Source: Ochrobactrum vermis (GTDB lineage: Bacteria > Pseudomonadota > Alphaproteobacteria > Rhizobiales > Rhizobiaceae). Taken from it: DNA of 64,000 bases. The notes below the pieces were generated by a model. That model searched no databases. It was not told the origin of the DNA and worked only from the letters and a program-made list of their open reading frames with translations. Within the stretch, counting starts at the first letter, position 1; each line of letters starts with the position of its first letter. Position numbers and translations under genes: made by a program. Shown here one piece after another: positions 53,185 through 63,048 of this stretch. The stretch is from assembly GCF_002975205.1 (NCBI RefSeq), contig NZ_PCOC01000001.1:1364001-1428000 (forward strand). The letters are read 5' to 3'.

Positions 53185-54408
53185 TTATTTCGCGCAGAGT
53201 GTGTTATCCGCTTTGATCCATGCGTCGATTCCATCAGCCGCAACACAGCCCATCGCGAAACAGGCAGTGAGAAGATAGCCGCCAGTCGGGGCTTCCCAAT
53301 CGATCATTTCTCCAGCAACGAAAACGCCAGGAAGCTTCGGCAGCATGTAGTTTTCATCGATCTCATGCCAACGAATACCACCCGCTGAAGAAATCACTTC
53401 ATCGAGCGGGCGGGGGCGAAGGAGCGGAATTGAGAGTGCCTTGATCGTAGTGGCCAGCGCTTTCGGGACTCTGTCGCGCGTGAACTCCGTCACCAGAGCT
53501 GCTTTAACCCCCGTCAGACCTGCGGCTCTGCGTAAGAGATTGCCGAAGCTCAGCTTTGTATCCTGTCTTGCAATATCGTTTTCCAGCCGTTCGAGAGTTC
53601 GTCCTGGAACAAGGTCGAGTGTCAGAAACGCTTCACCGCATTCCCGCAAGCTGTCACGTAGCGCTGCGGAATGTGCATAAATGAGACTTCCCTCAATTCC
53701 GCCGCGTGTAATGACAAACTCGCCCTGCATCGTGCCTGCACCGGACGTTGCTGTGACCGACTTCACCGGTTCGCCAGCGAAGCGTTCCGCAAAGAAATCG
53801 CTCCATGCAACATCAAAGCCACAATTGGCGGGTTGAAACGGCGCTATATCGATTGATTGTCGTAGAAACTCATCAATCCAGAGGCCATTGGAACCGAGCT
53901 TCGGCCAGCTTCCACCGCCAAACGCAAAGAGTGCAGCGTCGCATGTAATCGTCTGAACGCCATCTGGGTTCTCGATACGCAGACTATCTCCGTCGAAGCC
54001 AAGCCAGCGATGCCGACTGAGAATGCGAACGCCTTGATCTTCCAGGCGTTTTGCCCAGCCGCGAAGAAGCGGCGACGCCTTCATCGCTTTTGGGAAGACA
54101 CGACCTGAAGAGCCGACAAAGGTGTCCGCACCCAATTCATCCGCCCAGGCACGCAACTCACTAGGGCCGAAAGCCATCAAGGCTGGCAATATACGGTCAC
54201 TGCTTGAACCGAAACGCTTCGCAAAAGCTGCGAAGTCCTCGGAGTGAGTAATATTTAGACCGGACTTGCCGGCAAGCAGGAACTTGCGACCAACCGTCGG
54301 CATCTGCTCATAAACTGTCACGCTGTAGCCTCGCGCGGACAGTCGTTCGGCGGCCATCAGACCAGATGGGCCGCCTCCAAGAATGGCGATATTACCCTTG
54401 GGCATCAT
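53185..54408 (-). CDS. TIGR03862-type flavoprotein (BaiN-like)
   Basis: A 407-residue FAD enzyme of the HI0933 / BaiN-like family, TIGR03862 subgroup. The N-terminal Rossmann motif is AILGGGPSGLMAAERLSARG and the family blocks VGRKFLLAGKSGLNITHSE and ADTFVGSSGRVFPKAMKASPLLRGW follow. The C-terminal GVFVAGEMIDWEAPTGGYLLTACFAMG is the FAD-contact end. Function is unproven; BaiN relatives are proposed reductases. The gene is 21 bases downstream of cckA, so it is probably on the same leftward transcript. Confidence 0.9.
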   Translation of the reverse strand: MMPKGNIAILGGGPSGLMAAERLSARGYSVTVYEQMPTVGRKFLLAGKSGLNITHSEDFAAFAKRFGSSSDRILPALMAFGPSELRAWADELGADTFVGSSGRVFPKAMKASPLLRGWAKRLEDQGVRILSRHRWLGFDGDSLRIENPDGVQTITCDAALFAFGGGSWPKLGSNGLWIDEFLRQSIDIAPFQPANCGFDVAWSDFFAERFAGEPVKSVTATSGAGTMQGEFVITRGGIEGSLIYAHSAALRDSLRECGEAFLTLDLVPGRTLERLENDIARQDTKLSFGNLLRRAAGLTGVKAALVTEFTRDRVPKALATTIKALSIPLLRPRPLDEVISSAGGIRWHEIDENYMLPKLPGVFVAGEMIDWEAPTGGYLLTACFAMGCVAADGIDAWIKADNTLCAK

Positions 54409-54429
54409 GGTCGAAGCCTCGACGAAGCA

Positions 54430-57003
54430 TTAATCCTGCTTCTCCAGCATTTCCTTAACTGTGGTAGCCAACTGTTTGAGCGAAAACGGCTTTGGTAGGA
54501 AACCAAATTTGGCATCGGCTGGAAGATTGCGAGCAAATGCATCTTCCGCATAACCCGACACGAAGATGAACTTGATGTCAGGATATGTCTTGCGCAGTTC
54601 ACGCAGAAGCGTAGGGCCATCCATTTCAGGCATGACCACGTCTGATACGACGATATCGACCTCACCGCCAAGCTCTGCCATGACCTCAAGCGCCTCGACG
54701 CCTGTTGCTGCTTCATGGACCGTATATCCACGCGACTGGAGCGCACGCACGCCGCCCATACGAACTGCATCCTCGTCCTCCACCAGAAGGACGGTTGCCG
54801 AACCGGAAAGATCGGTTGCTTTCTCGACCTTCTTTTCCTTCACGACGACAGGTGCATCGTCGGCGCGCTTTTCCTCAATGAGACGCGGCAGGAATATCTT
54901 GAAAGTTGTGCCTTTTCCGACTTCGGAATCACAGTAGATGAAGCCACCGGTTTGCTTGATAATGCCATAGACCATCGACAGGCCGAGGCCGGTGCCCTTG
55001 CCTACTTCCTTCGTCGTAAAGAATGGCTCGAAAATCTTTTCAAGCACGTCTGCAGGAATGCCCGTTCCGGTATCTTCAACTTCAAAGACCACATAATCCG
55101 CTTCTGGCAGATCGCGATAATGAAGCTTTGCGGCTTGCTGCGTCGACACATTGCGGGTGCGCAGCGTGATTTCACCGCCCTCCGGCATGGCGTCGCGCGC
55201 ATTGACCGCCAGATTGACCGCAACCTGCTCGAACTGTCCAAGATCGGCCTTGACCGGCCAGAGATCGCGTCCATGATCGATTTTCAACTCGATATCCTTG
55301 CCGACAAGGCGTGCCAGCAGCATGCGCAGGTCTGCGAGAACATCTGTCAGATCGAGCACTTCTGGACGAAGTGTCTGGCGGCGCGAGAAAGCCAGCAACT
55401 GGCGCACGAGCGAAGCCGCACGGTTGGCGTTCTGCTTGATGTTCATGATATCAGGGAAAGACGGATCGGATGCGCGATGGTTGGTCAGCAGCAAATCCGA
55501 CGACATGATGATAGCCGTCAGCACATTATTGAAGTCGTGCGCGATACCACCTGCAAGCTGGCCTACGGCCTGCATCTTCTGGCTCTGCGCCATCTGGTTT
55601 TCGAGGGCTTTCTGCTCGGTCGTTTCAACAGCAGAGATGATCGCCGCTTCTTCGGCCCGTTCCCCGCCAAGGTCGGTTACGGGGCTCATATAAAAACGTA
55701 TGTGCCGTTCTTCGTTGCCCGGCAACACCGTATCGACGGGTGAAATGCTTGCCTGTCCTGCAAAGGCGGCGGCTAGCGCTCTGTTGAATGTCTCACGGTC
55801 ACGTTCGTGCACCACGATCTCAAGCTTCGCATTGCCGTCAATCGCATCACGATCAACAACAGGAGCAAAAATATCGAGGAAGCGCGCATTGGTGCGCAGT
55901 ATATGCCCGCCGGAATCAACGGCAGCGATTGCCATCGGAGCCGAATTGAAGAAGCGCGTGAAGCGCACTTCGGCGGAACGGAGTGCCATTGATGAATCTT
56001 CGCCCTCAGCGCGATCCAGAACGATAGTGCGGCTCGTACCGCGTGTTCCATCACGCGCGGCCTGAACGCGGTGATAGAAGCGAACGGCAAGGCTTTGTCC
56101 GTTGCGCTTGATAAGATCAAGATCGATGACGGTATTGCGGCTCGTGCCCGGTTCGGCTTTCACCGCCTTGATAAGTGCCATTCCGCTGCCTGCCACAATA
56201 TCATTGAGCGTCAACGATCCCGGCGTGAACTGGGTCAGGTCGACACCGAGCCATTCTGCAAGCGTCGCATTGAGATAAATGATCCGACCCGACGGATCCG
56301 CAGAAAAGAAGCCCGCCGGTGCGTGATCGAGGTGGTTGATCGCTTCCTGCAGTTCCTGAAAGAACCGCTCCTGCTCTGCACGCTCGTCGGAAATATCCGC
56401 AATCTGCCAGGCGACGAGCGGACTTTTGAACTCCTGCCCCGCCTCTATGGGCCGTGCCTTGATGCGATACCATACCGGCGCCAGCGAACCATGTCCCTCA
56501 CGGGAGAGGCCACCGGCAAGCCGCACCTCCTCCTGGGCCGACAAACCGTCGCGAACAGCATTCGTCAGTCGGTAAATGGCATCGGATGCCGCCGGTTCCG
56601 CCGTCAACACATTATCAAGCGAGCGAACTCCCTCGGCATTCGCGACGCCGGTCATTACCGCATAAGCCTCATTGGCGTAAACGATCTGGCCGCGCGCATC
56701 GGAAATAACCGTACCTTCCGGCTGCGAATCCATGAAGGAATGAGCAAGATCCTGCTCACCGTTCTTCTGACTGAATTGAATGAGACCCGTTGCTGCGCCA
56801 AAAAGGTAAAATACGCCGACCATTGACAAAATGCCCATGAGAACGAGGGCAAATCCATCTCCAAGCTGGTCACGAAACAGAAAATAGGCGATTGCCGCGA
56901 CTGTCAGCAGAATGCCGACCAACAGCAGTCGAAGGGCTCCGCTGCGGTTGCGCTTGGGCATAACGAGCGGTTTCGGATAAGCGTTGTCCGTCTGTCGCGA
57001 CAT
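54430..57003 (-). CDS. cckA: Cell-cycle hybrid histidine kinase CckA
   Basis: An 857-residue membrane hybrid kinase that, in the alphaproteobacterial cell-cycle pathway, passes phosphate through ChpT to CtrA and CpdR. Two membrane helices lie at about 25-45 and 52-75. PAS domains follow in about 85-430. The HisKA box [14 protein letters not shown] has H489, the HATPase has [20 protein letters not shown] and [11 protein letters not shown], and a C-terminal receiver carries D788 ([14 protein letters not shown]). The ATG at 57003 follows AAAGGGCAG; the frame's first codon (57006) is TTG. The wide gap upstream contains a strong inverted repeat. Confidence 0.93.
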   Translation of the reverse strand: MSRQTDNAYPKPLVMPKRNRSGALRLLLVGILLTVAAIAYFLFRDQLGDGFALVLMGILSMVGVFYLFGAATGLIQFSQKNGEQDLAHSFMDSQPEGTVISDARGQIVYANEAYAVMTGVANAEGVRSLDNVLTAEPAASDAIYRLTNAVRDGLSAQEEVRLAGGLSREGHGSLAPVWYRIKARPIEAGQEFKSPLVAWQIADISDERAEQERFFQELQEAINHLDHAPAGFFSADPSGRIIYLNATLAEWLGVDLTQFTPGSLTLNDIVAGSGMALIKAVKAEPGTSRNTVIDLDLIKRNGQSLAVRFYHRVQAARDGTRGTSRTIVLDRAEGEDSSMALRSAEVRFTRFFNSAPMAIAAVDSGGHILRTNARFLDIFAPVVDRDAIDGNAKLEIVVHERDRETFNRALAAAFAGQASISPVDTVLPGNEERHIRFYMSPVTDLGGERAEEAAIISAVETTEQKALENQMAQSQKMQAVGQLAGGIAHDFNNVLTAIIMSSDLLLTNHRASDPSFPDIMNIKQNANRAASLVRQLLAFSRRQTLRPEVLDLTDVLADLRMLLARLVGKDIELKIDHGRDLWPVKADLGQFEQVAVNLAVNARDAMPEGGEITLRTRNVSTQQAAKLHYRDLPEADYVVFEVEDTGTGIPADVLEKIFEPFFTTKEVGKGTGLGLSMVYGIIKQTGGFIYCDSEVGKGTTFKIFLPRLIEEKRADDAPVVVKEKKVEKATDLSGSATVLLVEDEDAVRMGGVRALQSRGYTVHEAATGVEALEVMAELGGEVDIVVSDVVMPEMDGPTLLRELRKTYPDIKFIFVSGYAEDAFARNLPADAKFGFLPKPFSLKQLATTVKEMLEKQD

Positions 57004-57424
57004 CAAGCCATCTGCCCTTTCATGTTGCGTGGCTGAGCATCAACAAGCATCAGAGTACCGTTTGTTTTTTCGATCAGCCAAGACGTCATTTCAATCATTC
57101 GCATATCCGATTTTCTCGAATGCACTTTTCTGCACGCTTCAGCTATCGCGCGGAGAACGCAAAGCCAATATGTCAGGGTATATCCGATTCGCAGAATGCG
57201 TTAATCGGCGCGCAGTACAAGCATTGCTGCACTGAAACGGTGCAAATTGGACTTTTTTGCACCGTTTTGCCTGGGGATCATATATTTCCCGCATTTCCAA
57301 GGAACATTCCCAAGGCTTACAAATTCAACTACTGTACCAACTATGTGATGATGCGGAGTGCCGGGGGAAGCGCAGTCTCCACACATCGCAGGTTTTTAGT
57401 TTATTGTATCAAGAGGGTATCCGC
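57004..57424. other. Divergent intergenic region between cckA and the FliO-like gene
   Basis: About 420 bases that must hold both promoters. The only strong structure is the 12-bp inverted repeat at 57235-57267. The frame from 57257 in phase with the FliO-like gene is not protein-like. I see no clear CtrA box (TTAA-N7-TTAA). Confidence 0.45.
57235..57267. repeat. Perfect 12-bp inverted repeat between cckA and the FliO-like gene
   Basis: AAACGGTGCAAA (57235-57246) and TTTGCACCGTTT (57256-57267) are exact reverse complements around a 9-nt spacer. The right arm ends in TTTT, so on the plus strand it could be a terminator. In a divergent intergenic region that would imply a small RNA ending here; as DNA it could be an operator. 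Confidence 0.6.
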
Positions 57425-58705
57425 ATGAAGGAATGGCTCAGCGGCATCGTTGGAGAGAGCGCGGCTAATATTGTCGGCTTCATCCTAATATTTGCGATCA
57501 TTCTTGGCGGAATTTTCGTTGTTCTCAGTATCATTCGCCGTTTCAGCAGCGGGACTTTCGTCTCCAATGGACGCACGCGGCAGCCGCGCCTTTCGGTGAT
57601 GGATGCTGCAGCCGTCGATAGCAGGCGTAAGCTCGTTCTTATTCGCCGCGACGATGTGGAACATCTGCTGCTCATCGGCGGGCCGACCGATGTCGTGGTC
57701 GAACAGAACATTGTCATGGAATCGCGTGCCCATGCGCGTGTGCAGACTTCGCGCATAGAGCCTGAACAGATCGAGCGCTTCAAACAGCATGAAGCAACCC
57801 TGACCAACGATAAAGCAGAGCGCCCTGCTCTCTCATTGCAAACACCGCAGTCTGAAGAGAAGGATGAGCCGATCCAGCTCACCTCTGCAATCGAAACTCC
57901 GGTTTATCGAAAGCCTGAACCGGTACGTGAAGAGCCGGTTCAATCCGCTGCGACACCTGCGCGCATTCCGCCGCAAGCCCCCACCGCGCCTATCCCGCCA
58001 CGACCGCCTGTGCGGTCTGACACCACTGCCACTCAGTCGACACCTCCTCATCAGCCGCCGCGTCCGGCACCGAACTATCCGCCGCAGCCACGCACAGTGT
58101 TGCCGCCTCGTCCCGCACAGCCGCAGCCACAGTCAACCCGTGCACATCCGGCTTATCCATTGAGCCAGGTTTCTCGCGGTGTTTTGAGCTCGACTTCTTC
58201 CGGCGCGACCGCCGCTGTTGGCGTCGCAGCAGCCGCATCTGTTGTTTCTGCAAATCTTGGCAGCATCGTCCCGGAGCGTGAAACGACGACACCTGACAAG
58301 TCTTCGCCACTTGATGTAACCGGACCGACTGTTTCTTCGACAGCAGCTCCGGCATTCAGCGCTCCATCGGAACCGAAACGCGTCGAGCCTGAAATCACGG
58401 TTACCGAGCCGAGGCCAACAGAACCCGATACTGCTGCGGTGGAAACGCCGGGCGATGAGTTGGCGGGGCTCAGCGGTGCTTTACACGACGCAATCGCTGC
58501 TGACGTTAATGTAAAGAGCGCGACTGATGATGACACCAAGGATGCAGTCTCGTTCGATACCGAGTTCTTCGAAAATGAGCTTTTGAGTTCACTTGATATT
58601 TCCGCAACGGACGATGCGGTTGAAGACAAAGCCAAGGACGATATCGAGGATGAAATGGAAAAGCTCCTCGGCGAATTGACCAAGGACGAAATTCGCAGGA
58701 GCTGA
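57425..58705 (+). CDS. FliO-like membrane protein with Pro-rich cytoplasmic tail
   Basis: A 426-residue protein. The membrane helix at about 15-37 (ANIVGFILIFAIILGGIFVVL) and the next ~65 residues (RLSVMDAAAVDSRRKLVLIRRDDVEHLLLIGGPTDVVVEQNI in outline) match the FliO family of flagellar export assembly. The rest is a long Pro-rich linker (about 165-260) and an acidic tail (about 380-426, EDKAKDDIEDEMEKLLGELTKDE). The ATG at 57425 (MKEWLSGI) is used, after GAGGG. No other flagellar gene is nearby, so it may have a role in envelope or cell-cycle organisation. Confidence 0.75.
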   Translation: MKEWLSGIVGESAANIVGFILIFAIILGGIFVVLSIIRRFSSGTFVSNGRTRQPRLSVMDAAAVDSRRKLVLIRRDDVEHLLLIGGPTDVVVEQNIVMESRAHARVQTSRIEPEQIERFKQHEATLTNDKAERPALSLQTPQSEEKDEPIQLTSAIETPVYRKPEPVREEPVQSAATPARIPPQAPTAPIPPRPPVRSDTTATQSTPPHQPPRPAPNYPPQPRTVLPPRPAQPQPQSTRAHPAYPLSQVSRGVLSSTSSGATAAVGVAAAASVVSANLGSIVPERETTTPDKSSPLDVTGPTVSSTAAPAFSAPSEPKRVEPEITVTEPRPTEPDTAAVETPGDELAGLSGALHDAIAADVNVKSATDDDTKDAVSFDTEFFENELLSSLDISATDDAVEDKAKDDIEDEMEKLLGELTKDEIRRS

Positions 58706-58737
58706 GTCTGCCGGAATTTATCTCGATACAAAGAAAA

Positions 58738-58767
58738 TAGGCTGCGGAAACCGCAGCCTATAAATTT
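58738..58767 (+). terminator. Terminator after the FliO-like gene
   Basis: TAGGCTGCGG (58738-58747) and CCGCAGCCTA (58751-58760) form a perfect 10-bp stem with a 3-nt loop, followed by TAAATTTTC. Confidence 0.8.
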
Positions 58768-58863
58768 TCTAAACCATCTCGAAGCTTGCCGCATCGACCC
58801 AAAAATCATACCGATTTACGGAAAATACGATGCGAAGATCCAATAGATTAGAGCGTATGCACT

Positions 58864-59280
58864 CTAATCGTCGCGATAAACTTTCTCACGACGCTCGTGG
58901 CGCTCCTGCGCTTCGATGGATAGCGTAGCAATCGGACGCGCATCAAGCCGCTTCAAGCTGATAGGTTCTCCCGTTTCCTCGCAGAAGCCGTATGTTCCTT
59001 CATCAATGCGGCTTAGTGCTGCGTCGATTTTGGAGATCAATTTGCGCTGTCTGTCGCGAGCTCGTAGCTCAATTGCCCGATCCGTTTCGGAGGATGCCCT
59101 GTCCGCCAGGTCGGGATGGTTGGCATTTTCCTGCTGTAGCGCTTCAAGCGTTTCACGCGCTTCTCGCAGAATATCATTCTTCCACGCGACTAGTTTCGTG
59201 CGGAAGTAAGACTTCTGCCGCTCATTCATGAACGGCTCGTCTTCAGTGGGCCTATAGTCAAGGTCAATCAATTCACTCAT
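58864..59280 (-). CDS. dksA: RNA polymerase-binding transcription factor DksA, single-cysteine type
   Basis: A 138-residue DksA homologue that would act with ppGpp in the RNA polymerase secondary channel. The coiled coil covers about 25-95, with the tip motif DLADRA at 57-62 (DxxDxA). The globular zinc-finger region has only C100: the motif reads C100-E-E-T103 where the classic protein has CxxC, and S121/A124 where the second pair would be. Loss of the other cysteines is seen in alphaproteobacterial DksA and makes the protein independent of zinc, as reported for the Rhodobacter form (from memory). It lies left of SixA, divergently. Confidence 0.9.
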   Translation of the reverse strand: MSELIDLDYRPTEDEPFMNERQKSYFRTKLVAWKNDILREARETLEALQQENANHPDLADRASSETDRAIELRARDRQRKLISKIDAALSRIDEGTYGFCEETGEPISLKRLDARPIATLSIEAQERHERREKVYRDD

Positions 59281-59668
59281 TCTGAATTACCCCACATCTA
59301 GGAGACGCGAGCGGTTATATAGTTCCATAGCAACAAGGACACAACATCAAACAAGCGTACTTCACTACTTTTTAGTTCATCAATTTTGTATGATTTTGCA
59401 TCAAAATTATGCAATCTTAAAATGCACGGAAAAAGTTGCTCTTTAGACTTTCAGAACAACTTCAATTGATTGCCAGTAAAGTGGGTGTATTTTCCGGTCA
59501 TAGCCAACATCAGTATCAAGAAGCTCATTCAGCCCAATAATTAGGCAGATGACACATGTAATTATTGCTGACAGACATCAAAAAATCGGGAGAATGGGCA
59601 ACTAGGGTGCCCTTTTGCGCTCAAATCATGGCAAGAAATGCTGAAAAACACAGCTTGGAACGTTACAG
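59281..59668. other. Divergent intergenic region between dksA and sixA
   Basis: About 390 bases, AT-rich in the middle. A perfect 9-bp dyad CAATAATTA (59535-59543) / TAATTATTG (59559-59567) lies there. A short stem GGGCA (59596-59600) / TGCCC (59608-59612) followed by TTTT could end a short transcript. No gene is supported. Confidence 0.45.
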
Positions 59669-60169
59669 ATGAGTCGTTTGCTTCTCCTCAGACATGCCAA
59701 GGCCATGTGGGCAAAGCCCGGAATGAAGGATTTCGACCGCTCGCTGGACCAGGAAGGAAAAGCATCCCTAGACCGGCTTGCAAGGACAATGAAGTCATTC
59801 AAGCTATATCCAGATCTGGTAGTCCTTTCAGGCTCAGGCCGAACAAGGGAAACCGCGTTCGGCCTTATTGAACGCCTGGAAATCAACGTCGAAACAATCA
59901 TCGATGATACGATCTATAGTGGCGGCGCGGCCGACTACATGCAATCCATCCGCAAACATGGCCATGCGCCGACGGTCATGCTCGTGGGGCACAATCCCAG
60001 CATAGAGGATCTGGCTCTGGCCTTGTGTGGCGATGGCAACAAAGACGGCCTCCTGAAGCTACGCGCAGGCTTCCCGACAGCCGCATTGGCGAATATCACG
60101 TTTCCGACCTCGCTTGGCGAACTCGAACGTGGCGGCGGTTACCTCGAAAGCTTCCTGTTTCCTCAGTAG
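59669..60169 (+). CDS. Phosphohistidine phosphatase SixA-like
   Basis: A 166-residue histidine phosphatase. The catalytic RHG-like motif is LLLRHAKA with H9, and the second histidine is in VGHNPSIEDLALAL near 110. The size and the absence of insertions match SixA, which removes phosphate from HPt domains; other small substrates are possible. The start MSRLLLL is typical. The gene precedes ycjX by about 90 bases. Confidence 0.88.
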   Translation: MSRLLLLRHAKAMWAKPGMKDFDRSLDQEGKASLDRLARTMKSFKLYPDLVVLSGSGRTRETAFGLIERLEINVETIIDDTIYSGGAADYMQSIRKHGHAPTVMLVGHNPSIEDLALALCGDGNKDGLLKLRAGFPTAALANITFPTSLGELERGGGYLESFLFPQ

Positions 60170-60261
60170 ATTTTCCGTAAGTGCACGGACATTCCTTGCC
60201 AAGACTACTGACGCAACCCTATCTATATCGCTGACAGATCACTGAATTCGGCGAGGGATAA

Positions 60262-61722
60262 TTGGCTAGACTGACAAGTATTGGCGACGAAGCGAAGATC
60301 GCACTGGATACGTTGGCAGATCGTGCGACCGGGCTTTTGTCTCCGTCATTGCGGCTCGGCGTGACCGGTTTATCTCGTGCCGGAAAGACAGTCTTCATTA
60401 CAGCTCTCGTGCATAATATGCTGCATGGCGGCAGGCTGCCGATGTTTGAAGCCTATAAATCCGGACGTATTTCACGAGCGCTGCTCGAACCGCAACCGGA
60501 CGATGCGGTCCCTCGCTTTCAATATGAAGAGCATCTGTCGGCTCTGATCGATGAGCGTATCTGGCCAGACTCAACTCGTGCAATCTCGCAATTGCGTCTG
60601 ACCATCGAGTATGAATCCGCTTCTGCGTGGGGACGATGGCTGTCGCCCGGCAAACTCTCTGTCGATATTGTCGACTATCCCGGCGAATGGCTGCTCGACC
60701 TGCCCTTGCTTGGCAAATCCTATGCCGAATTCAGTGCAGATTCTTTTGCTCTGGCCCATGAACCGACGCACAAGGATCTGGCTCAGGCGTGGATCGCCGA
60801 AGCCGCCCTTGTTGACCCTTCTGAAAAGGCAGACGAGCTCACCGCGCAGCGTCTGGCCAAGAGCTTTACGGCTTACTTGCGCGCGGGAAAAGCCGATGAA
60901 CGCGCATTGTCGACCCTGCCACCAGGGCGTTTTCTGATGCCGGGCGATCTAGAGGGTTCACCGGCACTGACATTCGCCCCGCTGCCTGATCTCGAACCGG
61001 ACGATCTGAAGGCCGGCTCCCTCGGCGCAATGATGGAACGGCGTTATGAAGCCTATAAAACCTATGTCATCAAGCCATTCTTTCGGGAACATATCGCCCG
61101 GCTCGACAGACAAATTGTGCTTATCGATGCCATGCAGGCGATGAATGCAGGCGGCGCCGTCGTTGCTGATCTGGAGCGTGCACTTACCGATATTCTGTCC
61201 TGCTTCCGACCAGGACGCTCGAACCTGCTGACTGGATTGATCCAGCGCCGTATCGGCCGCATTCTTGTGGCTGCAACGAAAGCCGATCATCTGCACCATG
61301 AAAGTCACGACCGTCTGCAAGCCATCGTGCGACGCCTCGTGGAACGGGCTATAGAGCGAGCCGATTTTTCCGGCGCGGATATCGATGTTCTCGCAATGGC
61401 CGCAGTTCGTGCTACCCGCGAGGCAACCGTGACACAAGGCAAGGAAACCCTTCCCGTCATCGTCGGCACACCGCTAAAGGGCGAGAAAATCGATGGCGAG
61501 ATGTTCGACGGTGAAACAGAAACCGCCATATTTCCTGGTGACTTACCGAAAAACCCCAATGCAATCTTTGAAAAGTCGTTTGCACAGGATGATCCAGCCA
61601 TCCGTTTTGTCCGTTTCCGCCCGCCCCGGCTCGAGCGTACCGCCGAAGGCATAACTCTTTCCCTGCCTCACATAAGGCTGGATCGCGCCTTGCAGTTTCT
61701 GATTGGGGATCGTCTCGCATGA
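60262..61722 (+). CDS. YcjX-family P-loop protein
   Basis: A 486-residue P-loop protein of the YcjX family (DUF463). Walker A is GLSRAGKT at 36-43 and the later WVDYPGEW-like block reads VDIVDYPGEWLLDLP. The middle contains RRIGRILVAATKADHLHHESHDRL, a TKAD specificity-like motif. The gene starts with a TTG at 60262, with GAGGG four bases upstream, and overlaps the next gene by ATGA. YcjX and YcjF are linked to phage-shock and membrane stress in enterics; the biochemical role is unknown. Confidence 0.9.
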   Translation: MARLTSIGDEAKIALDTLADRATGLLSPSLRLGVTGLSRAGKTVFITALVHNMLHGGRLPMFEAYKSGRISRALLEPQPDDAVPRFQYEEHLSALIDERIWPDSTRAISQLRLTIEYESASAWGRWLSPGKLSVDIVDYPGEWLLDLPLLGKSYAEFSADSFALAHEPTHKDLAQAWIAEAALVDPSEKADELTAQRLAKSFTAYLRAGKADERALSTLPPGRFLMPGDLEGSPALTFAPLPDLEPDDLKAGSLGAMMERRYEAYKTYVIKPFFREHIARLDRQIVLIDAMQAMNAGGAVVADLERALTDILSCFRPGRSNLLTGLIQRRIGRILVAATKADHLHHESHDRLQAIVRRLVERAIERADFSGADIDVLAMAAVRATREATVTQGKETLPVIVGTPLKGEKIDGEMFDGETETAIFPGDLPKNPNAIFEKSFAQDDPAIRFVRFRPPRLERTAEGITLSLPHIRLDRALQFLIGDRLA

Positions 61723-62801
61723 CAGAGAAGACACCGCGTAAACCTGCTTCGTTCACGGTAAATCAGCCGTCTACCCGTCCTGAAACAGTGGATGAAGTGT
61801 CGCGTCGTCCTCGTGCCGTGCGGGACCTTGATGCTGTTGTCTCCCAACCGGATGTTTTTGCGTTGAACGAGGAGGAAGCGGCAGAGCTGGAAATTCTCGA
61901 TCCGTCATTTGAAGCACCTGAACGCAGGGGCTGGTCGCTCAGCAAAATACTTTTCGGGGCGCTCGGCATTCTTGTTTCATTCGCTATCGGCATCTGGGCC
62001 GAAGACCTTATCCGGGCACTGTTTTCCCGTGCAGACTGGTTGGGCTGGACCGCTTTGGGCGTCGCTATAATCGCGCTTGCAGCCTTCATTGCCATTATCG
62101 TCCGCGAACTGATAGCGTTGCGTCGCCTTGCTTCCGTGCAGCATCTCCGAAAAGACGCCGCAGATGCGGCTGAACGGGACGATATGGCCTCCGCCAGAAA
62201 AGCGGTAGACGCGCTGCGCTCGATTGCGGCAGGCTTGCCGGAGACAGCGCGTGGACGACAGCTTCTGGACGGCCTGACCGACGATATCATTGACGGGCGA
62301 AACCTGATTCAGCTTGCCGAAACGGAAATTCTTCGACCTCTCGACCGCGAAGCACGCACGCTCATTCTGAATGCGTCAAAACGCGTTTCAATTGTCACCG
62401 CAATCAGTCCGCGTGCACTGGTCGACATCGGTTATGTCATTTTTGAGGCAGCCCGGCTGATCCGCCGGCTTTCACAACTCTACGGTGGCCGCCCCGGCAC
62501 GCTTGGTTTTCTGAAACTCGCCCGCCGGGTCATTGCACATCTGGCTGTGACGGGAACGCTAGCCATGGGCGATAGCGTTATCCAGCAGCTTGTTGGCCAT
62601 GGCCTCGCGTCACGGCTTTCTGCCAAGCTCGGCGAAGGTGTCGTCAACGGTCTTATGACGGCGCGTATAGGCATTGCAGCCATGGACGTGGTGCGTCCAT
62701 TTCCGTTCAATGCCGAAAAGCGGCCTGGCATCGGCGACTTTATCGGCGATCTTGCGAGGATAAGCGGCGAACGGCCAGACAAAAAGCATCCTGGAAAATA
62801 G
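61719..62801 (+). CDS. YcjF-family membrane protein (TIGR01620)
   Basis: A 360-residue inner-membrane protein. A charged N-terminal part (about 1-75) is followed by two membrane helices (about 78-98 and 105-128). A C-terminal domain contains ALVDIGYVIFEAARLIRRLSQLYGGRPGTLGFLKLARRVIAHLAVTG in outline, the TIGR01620 signature. It starts four bases before the ycjX stop (ATGA) and is therefore coupled to it, as in other genomes. The pair likely acts together at the membrane. Confidence 0.9.
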   Translation: MTEKTPRKPASFTVNQPSTRPETVDEVSRRPRAVRDLDAVVSQPDVFALNEEEAAELEILDPSFEAPERRGWSLSKILFGALGILVSFAIGIWAEDLIRALFSRADWLGWTALGVAIIALAAFIAIIVRELIALRRLASVQHLRKDAADAAERDDMASARKAVDALRSIAAGLPETARGRQLLDGLTDDIIDGRNLIQLAETEILRPLDREARTLILNASKRVSIVTAISPRALVDIGYVIFEAARLIRRLSQLYGGRPGTLGFLKLARRVIAHLAVTGTLAMGDSVIQQLVGHGLASRLSAKLGEGVVNGLMTARIGIAAMDVVRPFPFNAEKRPGIGDFIGDLARISGERPDKKHPGK

Positions 62802-62933
62802 CGACTTATTTCCGAAGCGTTAACCATTCGCGACGATTATGAGCAGATAGAAATCTGCGCCAGAATCGAACGATGCGGTGTAATGGCACGCCCCCCTCAA
62901 TTGTGCCCTTCCCCTTCAATCGGCTTATGGCAG

Positions 62934-62950
62934 CGTCGGATTATCCGACG
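62934..62950 (+). terminator. Short hairpin after the YcjF gene
   Basis: CGTCGGA (62934-62940) and TCCGACG (62944-62950) with a 3-nt loop; only GTTTG follows. A weak terminator, about 130 bases after the stop. Confidence 0.4.
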
Positions 62951-63048
62951 GTTTGCGAGGCGCGACCAGCTTTTGGTCGTGACATGCTGAAAAACAACGA
63001 TTAGGAATGACGTCCGATCAAGGTCGTGAATCCGGGACAGAGCTGAAT

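Noticed and set aside
54715..55743. Plus-strand ORF of 342 codons inside cckA
   Set aside because: Antisense to conserved kinase domains; no domain of its own.
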